From Alteromonas macleodii ATCC 27126 (GTDB taxonomy: Bacteria > Pseudomonadota > Gammaproteobacteria > Enterobacterales > Alteromonadaceae), in contig NC_018632.1 of the NCBI RefSeq assembly GCF_000172635.2, positions 620,001 to 684,000 on the forward strand: 64,000 nt of DNA, read 5' to 3'. Position numbers and translations under genes: made by a program. The notes under the pieces were generated by a model that worked only from the letters and a program-made list of their open reading frames with translations, made no database searches and had not been told where the DNA came from. Each line of letters begins with the position of its first letter. Within the stretch, counting starts at the first letter, position 1. Shown here one piece after another: positions 6,696 to 16,263 of this stretch.

Positions 6696-9245
6696 ATGAC
6701 TTCATTGGACTCAAAAACGCAAATTGTCGTCGTAGGCAACGGCATGGTGGGGCATCATTTTGTTGAGCAGCTTCACCAAAGCGATGCCAATGTAGAAATA
6801 ACCGTTTTATGCGGCGAGTCACGCCTTGCGTACGACCGCGTTTATCTGTCGTCTTTTTTTAGCGGCGCGAGTGCTGATGACTTAGCGCTCACTACACCCG
6901 CTCAGTACGCCGAGTGGGGCGTAAACGTAGTTACCAATGCCTTGGTTACCGATATAGACCGTGACAATAATAAAGTGACGACTTCTGAAGGGCAGGTGTT
7001 TAGCTACGATAAGCTTGTGTTAGCTACGGGCTCATACCCATTTGTGCCACCCATCCCTGGCAACGATCAAGAGCATTGCTTGGTGTACCGTACTATAGAC
7101 GATCTACTCGCTATTGAAGCTTCAGCAGCAGTGAGCAAAGTAGGGGTTGTTGTTGGTGGTGGGCTGTTGGGTTTAGAAGCCGCTAACGCATTAAAGCAAG
7201 CCGGTCTCGACACCCACGTGGTTGAGTTTGCCCCGCAGCTTATGGCGGTTCAGCTAGACCAAGCAGGTGGTAACGTTCTTAAGGACAAAATAGAAGCATT
7301 GGGCGTTACGGTTCACACCCAAAAGGCAACGCAAACTATTGAGGCCGGTGATACCTGCCGCTATAAAATGGTGTTTGCTGACGGCACTGCACTAGAAACT
7401 GACATGATTTTATTCTCTGCCGGTATTCGACCTTCCGACCAGCTCGGCAGAAAGTCAGCGCTAACACTGGGTGAGCGCGGCGGTATTGTCATTGATAATC
7501 ACTGCGTGACGTCTGACCCAAACATTTACGCTGTAGGTGAATGTGCGCTGTGGGATAACAAAATATTTGGCCTGGTAGCACCTGGCTATACCATGGCGCG
7601 CACGGCTGTAAGTCATATAACCGGCGGCGATGCCGAGTTCGCTGGCGCAGATATGAGTACCAAACTCAAGCTAATGGGTGTGGAAGTGGGCTCAATTGGC
7701 GATGCTCATGAACGCACAGTCGGTGCGCTTAGCTACACCTATTTAAATCAGCCAGAAGGCGTGTACAAAAAGCTGGTGGTAGATAGCGAGCAAAAGTACG
7801 TGCTTGGTGCTGTACTCGTTGGCGATACCAGCGACTACGACACGCTCTTACAGTATGCACTTAATAATATTGAATTACCTGAACACCCAGAAAGCCTAAT
7901 TCTGCCCTCATCCGATGCCGCACCGGCGTTAGGTGCCGATGCACTACCAGACACCGCGTCTATTTGTTCATGCCTAAATGTGACAAAGGGCGATATTGTT
8001 TCAGCCATTGAAGGCGGCTGTTGTAGCGTTGGCGATGTAAAAGGCGAAACCAAGGCCAGCACAGGGTGTGGAGGTTGTGCTGCCTTACTTAAAAATGTTG
8101 TGGATAGCGAACTTGAAAAGCGCGGTGTGGAAGTATCAAAAGCCATTTGTGAGCACTTCAACCATACCCGACAAGAGCTATTTCACATTGTTAAGGTAAA
8201 CGGCATTCGCACCTTTGACGAGCTACTAGAGCAGCATGGTGAAGGTCTAGGGTGTGAAATTTGTAAGCCCGCTGTCGGCTCAATTTTAGCCTCGGTGTAT
8301 AACGACTACATTCTTAAGGCTTCACATCTTCCTCTACAAGACACCAACGATATCTACCTTGGCAACATGCAAAAAGATGGCACGTATTCCGTTGTACCGC
8401 GTGTACCTGGTGGCGAAATAACGCCTGAGAAGTTGATTCTGCTCGGCGAAGTGGCAAAAGAATACAACCTGTACACCAAGATCACGGGTGGTCAGCGCAT
8501 TGATTTATTTGGAGCGCGCGTAGAGCACTTACCTGATATCTGGGAAAAACTGGTCGCTGGTGGTTTTGAAACCGGCCATGCTTACGCGAAGGCACTGCGT
8601 ACCGTGAAATCGTGTGTGGGAAGCACATGGTGCCGCTACGGTGTTCAGGATTCTGTTGGCACTGCCATTGACTTAGAGAATCGTTACAAAGGCTTACGTG
8701 CGCCGCACAAAATTAAATTTGCCGTCTCGGGGTGTACCCGTGAGTGCGCAGAAGCCCAAAGCAAAGACATTGGCGTTATTGCTACCGAGCAAGGCTGGAA
8801 CCTGTATGTTTGCGGGAATGGCGGCATGAAGCCTCGACATGCAGACCTGTTTGCCACCGACCTAGATACCGAAACCCTAATTAAGTACATCGACCGCGTG
8901 CTGATGTTTTACGTGAAAACGGCTGATCGCCTACAGCGCACATCGGTGTGGATGGACAACTTAGAAGGTGGGTTAGCTTACCTGCAAGACGTTGTGATAA
9001 ACGATGCTCTTGGCATTAATGGTGAGCTTGAAGCACAGATGGATGCTGTGGTTGATGCTTATCAGTGCGAATGGAAAACCACCATTGAAAACCCTGAGTC
9101 GCGCAAGCGTTTCCGTCAATTCGTAAACAGCAATGCTAGCGACACCAATATTCAGTTTGTTTCAGAGCGAGGCCAGGTTCGCCCAGCTACTGAAGCTGAA
9201 AAAGTAGCAGGTAAAGATCAGTTCATTCCTGTCTCTATGGTATAG
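6696..9245 (+). CDS. nirB: Assimilatory nitrite reductase (NAD(P)H), large subunit
   Basis: Cytoplasmic enzyme reducing nitrite to ammonium with six electrons from NAD(P)H. The 849-residue protein has an N-terminal FAD/NAD-binding region (VVVGNGMVGHHF near 9; GGGLLGLEAA in the second Rossmann motif), a BFD-like [2Fe-2S] segment (CSCLNVTKGD near 424, with CGGC), a second Cys-rich segment (near 481-528), and a sulfite/nitrite reductase half. The siroheme-[4Fe-4S] ligands are the pairs in CVGSTWC (about 639) and CTREC (about 679). Start: ATG 6696 after AAAAAGGGGA; the longer TTG start lies inside the terminator T-run. It heads an operon with nirD, nasA and cobA, the last providing the siroheme precursor. 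Confidence 0.95.
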   Translation: MTSLDSKTQIVVVGNGMVGHHFVEQLHQSDANVEITVLCGESRLAYDRVYLSSFFSGASADDLALTTPAQYAEWGVNVVTNALVTDIDRDNNKVTTSEGQVFSYDKLVLATGSYPFVPPIPGNDQEHCLVYRTIDDLLAIEASAAVSKVGVVVGGGLLGLEAANALKQAGLDTHVVEFAPQLMAVQLDQAGGNVLKDKIEALGVTVHTQKATQTIEAGDTCRYKMVFADGTALETDMILFSAGIRPSDQLGRKSALTLGERGGIVIDNHCVTSDPNIYAVGECALWDNKIFGLVAPGYTMARTAVSHITGGDAEFAGADMSTKLKLMGVEVGSIGDAHERTVGALSYTYLNQPEGVYKKLVVDSEQKYVLGAVLVGDTSDYDTLLQYALNNIELPEHPESLILPSSDAAPALGADALPDTASICSCLNVTKGDIVSAIEGGCCSVGDVKGETKASTGCGGCAALLKNVVDSELEKRGVEVSKAICEHFNHTRQELFHIVKVNGIRTFDELLEQHGEGLGCEICKPAVGSILASVYNDYILKASHLPLQDTNDIYLGNMQKDGTYSVVPRVPGGEITPEKLILLGEVAKEYNLYTKITGGQRIDLFGARVEHLPDIWEKLVAGGFETGHAYAKALRTVKSCVGSTWCRYGVQDSVGTAIDLENRYKGLRAPHKIKFAVSGCTRECAEAQSKDIGVIATEQGWNLYVCGNGGMKPRHADLFATDLDTETLIKYIDRVLMFYVKTADRLQRTSVWMDNLEGGLAYLQDVVINDALGINGELEAQMDAVVDAYQCEWKTTIENPESRKRFRQFVNSNASDTNIQFVSERGQVRPATEAEKVAGKDQFIPVSMV

Positions 9246-9281
9246 CCACTGGCTTATCAACCCTGTTAGGAGAATCAAATT

Positions 9282-9653
9282 ATGTCAGCAGCGCAAAATG
9301 TAATGGCGTCAGAACCACAGCAAGTGCAATGGCACTATATTTGTGAGACGAACGACTTAGTGACAAACAGTGGGGTTTGCGCCCTTGTCGACTCACAGCA
9401 AGTGGCAATTTTCAGTTTGAAGATAAACGGCGAAACCCAGGTTTTCGCCATTAGTAACTACGACCCTATTGGTAAAGCAAACGTACTCTATCGCGGGCTT
9501 CTAGGGTCGATAGGCTGTGCGCCTGTTGTTGCTTCGCCTCTATACAAAGAGCATTACTTTTTAGAAACCGGGCTGTGTAAAGAACACGACGATGTTTCCG
9601 TCACGGCTTACGCTGTGAAGGTAGAGGGCGAAAAGGTTTTTGTGGGCGTTTAA
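9282..9653 (+). CDS. nirD: Nitrite reductase small subunit (Rieske-like)
   Basis: 123-residue partner of NirB with the Rieske-type ferredoxin fold. As in enterobacterial NirD, the fold is kept (ETNDLVTNSGVCALV; VFAISNYDPIGKANVL; EHYFLETG) but the Cys/His ligands of a true Rieske cluster are not arranged as CxH...CxxH, so no cluster is expected. It sits 36 bases after nirB with AGGAG upstream of ATG 9282; an ATG at 9303 is a less likely start. It belongs to the nitrite reduction operon. Confidence 0.92.
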   Translation: MSAAQNVMASEPQQVQWHYICETNDLVTNSGVCALVDSQQVAIFSLKINGETQVFAISNYDPIGKANVLYRGLLGSIGCAPVVASPLYKEHYFLETGLCKEHDDVSVTAYAVKVEGEKVFVGV

Positions 9654-9739
9654 GCAAACTGTCTTTTTTATACGCCCACATGAATAAAGCCTTTTAGCAA
9701 AATGCATTCAAAAGCTGTGAAACCGAAAAAGGTAATGAA

Positions 9740-12631
9740 ATGAATATGCCTACACGACAACCCGACATGATGTCTGAACAATTAAGACAAACAACATGCC
9801 CATACTGCGGCGTAGGGTGTGGTGTAGATATCAGTTGCAACGTAAGCCCGCGTGCCATAACCCTGGACACTGTTAAAGGCACGCCAGAGCATCCCGCCAA
9901 TTATGGAAGATTGTGTGTTAAAGGAACAAACCTGCTTGAAACAAACGACGTAAACGGACGTTTGCTTCACCCAACCATGGCAGGTCAATCGGTGGATTGG
10001 GACACGGTCACCGATGTGATTGCGGATAAGATCACCTCTACCATTGCGCAGTATGGCGCGGATGCCGTTGCTTTTTATGTATCAGGTCAGCTTCTCACCG
10101 AGGACTATTACATTGCCAATAAGCTTATGAAAGGTTACATCGGCAGTGCCAATATCGATACGAATTCACGCCTGTGTATGTCATCAGCCGTTGCCGCGTA
10201 CAAGCGTGCGTTCGGTGAAGATGTAGTGCCTTGCGATTACACCGACTTAGAATGTACAGATTTACTGGTGATCACCGGGAGTAATACGGCGTGGGCGCAC
10301 CCAGTGCTTTTTCAACGCATTCAGCGAGCAAAGCTGAAAAATCCGAATATGAAGGTCATTGTTGTTGACCCACGCAAAACCGAAACCTGTACCATTGCCG
10401 ATTTACACCTTCCTATAAAACCGGGTAGCGACGTAGCGCTATTTAACGGTTTACTCAGCTATGCAAACGCACAAGGTCGAATAGACAAATCCGCCGTTGA
10501 GACCTATGCCGAGGGACTTGAAGAAACGCTCAAAAGTGCAAATGCCTTAACGTTAGATGACGTTGCTGAAGTATGCGACCTGGACATTAACAGCATTAAG
10601 GCCTTCTTTGATGCCTTTTGTGAAGCCTCTAGCGTAGTTACTTTTTATTCTATGGGCGTGAACCAGTCTTCTGCTGGTGTGGATAAAGCCCAAGCCATTA
10701 TCAACTGTCATTTAGCAATGGATTTAATTGCTAAGAACGGTTGTGGCCCGTTTTCAATTACTGGCCAGCCCAATGCCATGGGAGGGCGTGAAGTCGGTGG
10801 GTTAGCCAATATGCTAGCTGCACATATGGACCTTGAAAACCATGAGCATATCAGCGCTGTTAAAACCTATTGGAATGCCCCTGTTATGCCCAAAGGGCAG
10901 GGGCTTAAAGCTGTTGATTTGTTTAATGCAATTGAGAGTGAAAAGGTAAAATTCGTTTGGATAATGGGGACGAACCCCGTTGTCAGTATGCCAAATCGCG
11001 GTCAAGTTGAACGCGCACTTTCTAAATGTGACATGGTGGTGGTGTCTGATATCGTTGAGTCTAACGATACGCTTAACTACGCGCACATTGCCCTTCCTGC
11101 CACGGGGTGGTCGGAGAAAGACGGCACGGTGACAAACTCAGAGCGCCGTATATCACGTCAGCGCGGTATATTGCCTCCACCAGGTAGTGCAAAACACGAC
11201 TGGCAAATACTGTGTGAAGTGGCGGGTAAAATGGGCTTTGGCGAGGCATTTAATTTTACCCATCCGTCACAAATATTCTGCGAATACGCTGGGCTAACCG
11301 GCTATCAAAATAACGGTAAGCGACAATTAGACCTGTCACCTTTACAAGCGTTAAGTGAAGCTCAATACAACGGGCTATCGCCTTTGCAGTGGCCCTTTCA
11401 AGCAGTTACAAAAGCTGAGAATACGGCCAGTTCTAATTCTCAACCTAGCCTTACCAGTAAACGTCCTTTTGAAGACAAGCAGTTTTCAACACCCAACGCC
11501 AAGGCTAGGCTTATTCCCGTAACTTACAGAGCGCCACTGCAGGTGACATCAGACGCTTATCCTTTTGTTGTGAACAGCGGGCGAGCGCGAGATCAGTGGC
11601 ATACTATGACACGCACGGGTAAAGCGGCAAAGTTACTGGCTCATATGCCAAGTGCTTGCGTGCATATCAACCCTAAAGACGCTGCTGAATTGGGCGTTGA
11701 AGACGGAAGCCTCGTTTCTCTTTCAAGTGCAGTGTGTAAAGACGCCCCTGTTATTTATCCGGTTAAAGCGGATACGGATATGCGCAAAGGGGAAGTATTC
11801 ATTCCCATTCACTGGTCGGCGCAATGGGGTTCGCACAGTAAACTAGGCGCACTTTACGCCAGCGCGGTAGACCCTATTTCAGGGCAGCCAGAGTTAAAAC
11901 ACGCGGCGGTAGCTATCGCGCCTGCTCATTTCGCTACCTACGGCAAGCTCTTTGTTTCATCAGTAAACCAATCAGCACATAATTCAAAACTTAATCCGTT
12001 TAGTGAAGACGCACTAAAGCATGCGTGTGATTACTGGAATACGACACCGCTTGAAAGCACAGAGGCGTCTTCACCTTTAAATAACTCGGATGCAGCATTA
12101 TCAGTATTGAATGTTGCTTCGAACAAAGGTCGTCGGGATTTTACCCAAGGGTTGATACCTCTGCTGCCGCAAAACGCGGTGCTATTGCAGTTTCATCATC
12201 ATACATACTCAGTATGCCTTGCGCTTGTCGATGATACTCTTTGTTTCGCGGCGTTTTTAGGCGATGAGCCAGAAAAGGGTGAAAGGGCACCAGCAGCTGC
12301 ACATACAATAGCGCAGGCAGCGCCACATTTAAAAAACACATGGTCAGTACCTAACGAATGGCTCGCCAGCCTTCTCAACACATCTATTTCTACAGACATA
12401 CAGCGCAATTTAATACGTGGCCAAGTAGACGACGCATTTTTAAATGGTGATGTAGTTTGTAGCTGCTTTGAAGTGCGCGAAAAAACCATTACACATGCCA
12501 TCGAAGAAGGCTGTAGTTCGGTGGCAGAGCTTGGTGAAGCATTAAAGTGTGGTACGAATTGTGGCTCGTGTAAGCCCGCCTTGTCTCAGCTGATAGACGA
12601 GCATTTAGTCATTGAAATTCAATCTGTTTAG
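9740..12631 (+). CDS. nasA: Assimilatory nitrate reductase catalytic subunit with C-terminal BFD domain
   Basis: 963-residue cytoplasmic molybdenum enzyme that reduces nitrate to nitrite. The N-terminal CPYCGVGC (about 20-27) plus a later Cys in RLCVKG (about 58) bind a [4Fe-4S] cluster; the molybdopterin-binding domains follow (ITGSNTAWAHPVLF; IMGTNPVVSMPN; NSGRARDQWHTMTRTGK). The C-terminal segment from about residue 906 is a BFD-like [2Fe-2S] domain (CSCFEV...CGTNCGSC), as in the NasA/NarB forms that take electrons from a small donor. No separate nasC-type electron-transfer subunit is seen nearby, so the BFD domain may receive electrons from another protein. There is no Tat signal, as expected for assimilation. 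Confidence 0.94.
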   Translation: MNMPTRQPDMMSEQLRQTTCPYCGVGCGVDISCNVSPRAITLDTVKGTPEHPANYGRLCVKGTNLLETNDVNGRLLHPTMAGQSVDWDTVTDVIADKITSTIAQYGADAVAFYVSGQLLTEDYYIANKLMKGYIGSANIDTNSRLCMSSAVAAYKRAFGEDVVPCDYTDLECTDLLVITGSNTAWAHPVLFQRIQRAKLKNPNMKVIVVDPRKTETCTIADLHLPIKPGSDVALFNGLLSYANAQGRIDKSAVETYAEGLEETLKSANALTLDDVAEVCDLDINSIKAFFDAFCEASSVVTFYSMGVNQSSAGVDKAQAIINCHLAMDLIAKNGCGPFSITGQPNAMGGREVGGLANMLAAHMDLENHEHISAVKTYWNAPVMPKGQGLKAVDLFNAIESEKVKFVWIMGTNPVVSMPNRGQVERALSKCDMVVVSDIVESNDTLNYAHIALPATGWSEKDGTVTNSERRISRQRGILPPPGSAKHDWQILCEVAGKMGFGEAFNFTHPSQIFCEYAGLTGYQNNGKRQLDLSPLQALSEAQYNGLSPLQWPFQAVTKAENTASSNSQPSLTSKRPFEDKQFSTPNAKARLIPVTYRAPLQVTSDAYPFVVNSGRARDQWHTMTRTGKAAKLLAHMPSACVHINPKDAAELGVEDGSLVSLSSAVCKDAPVIYPVKADTDMRKGEVFIPIHWSAQWGSHSKLGALYASAVDPISGQPELKHAAVAIAPAHFATYGKLFVSSVNQSAHNSKLNPFSEDALKHACDYWNTTPLESTEASSPLNNSDAALSVLNVASNKGRRDFTQGLIPLLPQNAVLLQFHHHTYSVCLALVDDTLCFAAFLGDEPEKGERAPAAAHTIAQAAPHLKNTWSVPNEWLASLLNTSISTDIQRNLIRGQVDDAFLNGDVVCSCFEVREKTITHAIEEGCSSVAELGEALKCGTNCGSCKPALSQLIDEHLVIEIQSV

Positions 12632-12643
12632 GAGCGTTAAATC

Positions 12644-13627
12644 ATGTCAATTGCAACTAGTTGGTCGTTACCGTTTTTGCGCACCTTATTTAAACCGCAG
12701 AAACCTTTGTTAAACCTCTTTTATCGCGATGCTATTTCTACCTCGGTCACGACCGTGACGACGCGCCAGCGCTCCGATAATCCAAAAGCTCCAGCTAAGC
12801 ATTCATACTTTGGCAAGTGGTTGAAGTTAGCAAACAGGCAAACTGAAGGTCATAAACAAGGGCAGGTGTTCATCGTCGGTGCTGGCCCTGGTGATGCCGA
12901 GTTACTTACGTTAAAAGCGTTTCGTCTTCTGCAACAAGCCGATGTCGTGCTGTTCGATGCTTTAGTCAGCGAAGATATTCTCGCGCTAATTCCCTCTAAA
13001 GTGGTGAAAGAATATGTAGGGAAACGCTGCAAAAAGCATAGCTTTACCCAAGACGCTATATGCAAGCGAGTGGTTGAATTGGCAAGCAACGGTCACACTG
13101 TCGTACGGTTAAAAGGCGGTGACCCAGCCCTATTTGCAAGAACCTGCGAAGAAACCGATGCACTCACAAAAGCCAACATTCCTTTTGCTATTGTTCCTGG
13201 TATTACGGCAGCATCGGGTGTGTCAGCCTATACGGGGATCCCTTTAACCGACAGGTGTTGTGCTCAGTCGGTGTGTTTTATGACCGCACATTTTAAGGAC
13301 GTGGATCAATGGCCAGAGATGGCACCCATGGCGCAAAATGTATTGAAGCAAACCATGGTGGTTTATATGGGGCTAAGCCGACTTGAAGGGCTATGCAAAG
13401 GCTTGATTCATCACAACGTGCCAACCACATGGCCAGTAGCGGCAATTGAAAATGCCACTTCGCTTGAACAGCGCGTGATTACTGGCGTGCTTGCCGATAT
13501 TCATAGCAAGGTAGAAGCAGCAAATTTAACGGGGCCTACGTTACTTATATTTGGAAAGGTGGTAGAGTCTCGTCAACAGGTAAATACTCTTCTATTACAT
13601 TCATCCAAGCATGCAGCAACCATTTAG
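12644..13627 (+). CDS. cobA: Uroporphyrinogen-III C-methyltransferase
   Basis: SAM-dependent enzyme that methylates uroporphyrinogen III at C2 and C7 to give precorrin-2, the precursor of the siroheme needed by NirB. The conserved SUMT core starts near residue 74 (VFIVGAGPGDAELLTLKA) and includes LKGGDPALFAR, VPGITAASGVSAYTGIPLT and VVYMGL. The first 70 or so residues are an extension rich in Arg and Ser with no recognised domain, and a later start is possible. It follows nasA by 12 bases with TAGGAGCG upstream, and its end overlaps the next gene by 17 bases. Oxidation and iron insertion activities (CysG-type) are not present in this protein. Confidence 0.92.
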   Translation: MSIATSWSLPFLRTLFKPQKPLLNLFYRDAISTSVTTVTTRQRSDNPKAPAKHSYFGKWLKLANRQTEGHKQGQVFIVGAGPGDAELLTLKAFRLLQQADVVLFDALVSEDILALIPSKVVKEYVGKRCKKHSFTQDAICKRVVELASNGHTVVRLKGGDPALFARTCEETDALTKANIPFAIVPGITAASGVSAYTGIPLTDRCCAQSVCFMTAHFKDVDQWPEMAPMAQNVLKQTMVVYMGLSRLEGLCKGLIHHNVPTTWPVAAIENATSLEQRVITGVLADIHSKVEAANLTGPTLLIFGKVVESRQQVNTLLLHSSKHAATI

Positions 13628-14597
13628 TGAATACATAAAAATTATTGGAAAAGGTCAAAAAGGGGGGCGTAGCCTTACCCGTGATGAGGCTTATCATGCC
13701 ATGAAAATGGTATTGGCCAATGAAGTGACAGGCGATCAACGCGGCGCATTTCTTATGTTGCTGCGTACCCGTGAAGAAACACCAGAAGAAGTTATTGGCT
13801 TTGTCGATGCATGCAGAGAGCTGATAGAGCCAGAAGTTAAAACCCTCACCCCCACGTTAGATATTGGCTGCTACGCGGGAAAGCGTCGCCAGTTACCGTG
13901 GTACTTATTGGCCGTAGCGGTTCTAGCCAACAATGGTTACTCGGTTATGCTCCACGGTGCGCATGAACCGGGTTCGGGACGCCTTTATGCAAGTATAGCG
14001 TTACCCCAATTGGGCCTGTCTGAAGTTAGCAGTATTGAAGATGCCAAACAGCAGTTAACGGATAAAGGGGTGACTTACCTTGATTTGTCTTATTTGCTGC
14101 CTGCGCTCGACACAATTATTAAGCTTCGTGAGGTATTTGGCCTGCGTTCATGCGCTAACACCCTCGCAAGGTTGTTGAATCCCACCGCTGCACAATTTTG
14201 CGTACAGGGCGTTTACCATATGCATCTTGACCACAAACACTGCCGCGTTAATGAAAATTATCCATCTATAGATGCGCTTTGTTTTCGTGGTGATGGCGGA
14301 GATCCTGAAGTTAATGGTGAACGGGAAACTGAGCTATTTATTACCAGAAATGGTGAGACCGAAGAAGTAATAATGCCGGTGGTTGCTGACAAATGGGCGC
14401 TTAAAGATAAAGACATGAACGTTAACGACATGCTTGATGTGTGGGCGGGTAACGCGAATAGCCTTTACGGTGAACAAGCCATCTTAAGCACACTTGCCAG
14501 CTATTTGGTACTGCTACAAAAGTGTGATGTTGCAGATGCCCTGTCCCAGGCAAGGCAGCTTTGGGCACAGCGCGATAAAAGCGCAACGCCATTTTAA
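13611..14597 (+). CDS. ybiB: TrpD2/YbiB-type glycosyltransferase-family protein
   Basis: 328-residue protein related to anthranilate phosphoribosyltransferase. The N-terminal helical bundle (SEYIKIIGKGQKGGRSLTRDEA) and the alpha/beta domain are TrpD-like, but the diagnostic phosphoribosyl-binding pattern GTGGD of TrpD is replaced by DIGCYAGKRRQLPW near 80. YbiB (TrpD2) proteins bind nucleic acid and are not tryptophan enzymes. It overlaps cobA by 17 bases and so is the last gene of the nitrite/nitrate operon. What it does there is not known; the recurring link between ybiB-like genes and nitrate operons is from memory and should be verified. Confidence 0.82.
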   Translation: MQQPFSEYIKIIGKGQKGGRSLTRDEAYHAMKMVLANEVTGDQRGAFLMLLRTREETPEEVIGFVDACRELIEPEVKTLTPTLDIGCYAGKRRQLPWYLLAVAVLANNGYSVMLHGAHEPGSGRLYASIALPQLGLSEVSSIEDAKQQLTDKGVTYLDLSYLLPALDTIIKLREVFGLRSCANTLARLLNPTAAQFCVQGVYHMHLDHKHCRVNENYPSIDALCFRGDGGDPEVNGERETELFITRNGETEEVIMPVVADKWALKDKDMNVNDMLDVWAGNANSLYGEQAILSTLASYLVLLQKCDVADALSQARQLWAQRDKSATPF

Positions 14598-14741
14598 GGT
14601 CACCTGCGTTTTCTGAGCGGGCAATTATCTATATTGCTTGATAAAAACCCTTCTTTTTAAGGAAAAATAGCCAATCGTCGCATTGACTTAATCGTTGCTA
14701 TACTTGTTAATAGTATTAACAAGTTTTCCTTAAGTGGTGTT

Positions 14742-16259
14742 ATGCGAATCACGCAATGGCTCGTATTTTTAGCTAGCCTGTCGCTCTTATTTCGAGCAGG
14801 TTATGCTGTATCTGAAAATCGAGAACAGGTCACAACCTCTAGCGTAACTTTCGTACTAACCGCAGATATGCCTAATATTAGCGACGCACGCACAGGGCGT
14901 TACGCTAATCTTCAAACCCTCGTAAAACAACAGCGGCAAATTAGTGAAACCGTCTTCTTCATTTTCGGCGGCGGCTCGATTGGGCCGAGCGCGCTATCCT
15001 CGTTTGACCGTGGCTCCCACATTATTGATATTCTCAATTCCCTTGAGCCAGATGTGATGGGGGTCACAAAGAGAGAATTTAGTTTCTATGAGGATGAATT
15101 ATCTCTTCGTTCTTATGAAGCAGCCTTTCCATTGGTAGCCAGCAACGTAATAGACAACCGGGTGGGGCGCTCCCCTGATGGCCTGCACACTTCTGTGATT
15201 GTAGAAAAAGAAGAATTAACTCTTGGTGTTATATCAGTTTTACATGAGAGAGTGATAGAAGAGTACCAATTATCTGATATTGCTATAACGCCTCCTCAAA
15301 AAGCCATCATGGAGGAGTCTAAAAGATTGCGACAGCAAGGCGCAGATATTATTTTGCTGCACTATTCCTACCCGTTCCCTTTTATTAATACCATGCTGAA
15401 CAAACGTATTATTGATGTCGCTTTTATAACAGACAGTCGCTTGGACGAGAAAAATATGCTCGAAACTACGCGTCATCCTAATAGGATGGTACTTACACAG
15501 CAGGGAACCGCTGTCGTTGCTAGTTTTGTGAAAAATGCTGGGTGGCAAGCAACGTCGTATATAGAACAGCCGTTAGAAGATATAGAGGCTGATGCTGAGT
15601 TAAACGAGCAACTCATTGAGTATGAAGCGCGCCTAAAACGGTTGTTAAATATCCAAATTGGCGAATGGAAGATTGCCGTTTCGACTGCGCGCAAAGAAGT
15701 GAGAAGTGAAGAGAATCCTTTTGTGAACTTTGTCGCGGATACCATTAAACGCTATGCCAATACTGAAATTGCCTTGATAAACGGAGGCAGTATCCGAGGC
15801 AACAAACAATATACGGCAGGTACACCAATTACTCGGCAAGATATTGTCACCGAAATGCCGTTTCGTGCGCATGTTGTGGCTTTGGATATAACTGGCGCTC
15901 AGTTAATTCAAGCTCTGGAAGAGGGGCTTTCGCAATATCAAAATTTAAAAGGCGGTTTTCCTCATGTATCGGGTATGTCTTATAGTTTCGACCCTTCAGC
16001 GAAAGTGCTTCAACGAGTAAAAAATGTCACCATTAATGGAAAGCGAATAGATAAGTCGAAAACCTATTCACTGGCTACAAGTAACTTTCTGGCCAATGGC
16101 GGAGACGGTTTCTACGCGTTAAAGAATACCGAAAAGCGTCCGGCCTTGAGTACACGCCCCCCTCAAATATCAGACCTTGTGATGCAGGCCATCGTCAATC
16201 AATACGATATAAAGCCTAAAACTGATAACCGCATAATAAACATGGCAAAAGGCGGTTGA
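14742..16259 (+). CDS. Periplasmic 5'-nucleotidase-like protein with a degenerate metallophosphatase domain
   Basis: 505-residue secreted protein (signal peptide about residues 1-24). The overall layout is that of UshA: metallophosphatase domain then 5'-nucleotidase C-terminal domain. The C-terminal domain keeps NGGSIRG (about 347) and NFLANGGDGFYAL. The N-terminal domain has lost most metal ligands: where UshA has DLHG it has ADMPN (41-45), GDxF is GGGSI (76-80), GNHEFDYG is GVTKREFSF (107-115), and GGHSH is ITDSR. Catalysis is therefore unlikely, and nucleotide binding by the C-terminal domain is a reasonable guess. The diguanylate cyclase gene follows 4 bases later, so it may be the cyclase's ligand-binding partner. 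Confidence 0.82.
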   Translation: MRITQWLVFLASLSLLFRAGYAVSENREQVTTSSVTFVLTADMPNISDARTGRYANLQTLVKQQRQISETVFFIFGGGSIGPSALSSFDRGSHIIDILNSLEPDVMGVTKREFSFYEDELSLRSYEAAFPLVASNVIDNRVGRSPDGLHTSVIVEKEELTLGVISVLHERVIEEYQLSDIAITPPQKAIMEESKRLRQQGADIILLHYSYPFPFINTMLNKRIIDVAFITDSRLDEKNMLETTRHPNRMVLTQQGTAVVASFVKNAGWQATSYIEQPLEDIEADAELNEQLIEYEARLKRLLNIQIGEWKIAVSTARKEVRSEENPFVNFVADTIKRYANTEIALINGGSIRGNKQYTAGTPITRQDIVTEMPFRAHVVALDITGAQLIQALEEGLSQYQNLKGGFPHVSGMSYSFDPSAKVLQRVKNVTINGKRIDKSKTYSLATSNFLANGGDGFYALKNTEKRPALSTRPPQISDLVMQAIVNQYDIKPKTDNRIINMAKGG

Positions 16260-16263
16260 TCAG

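Noticed and set aside
9282..9653. A true Rieske cluster in NirD
   Set aside because: The CxH...CxxH ligand pattern is missing, as in enterobacterial NirD.
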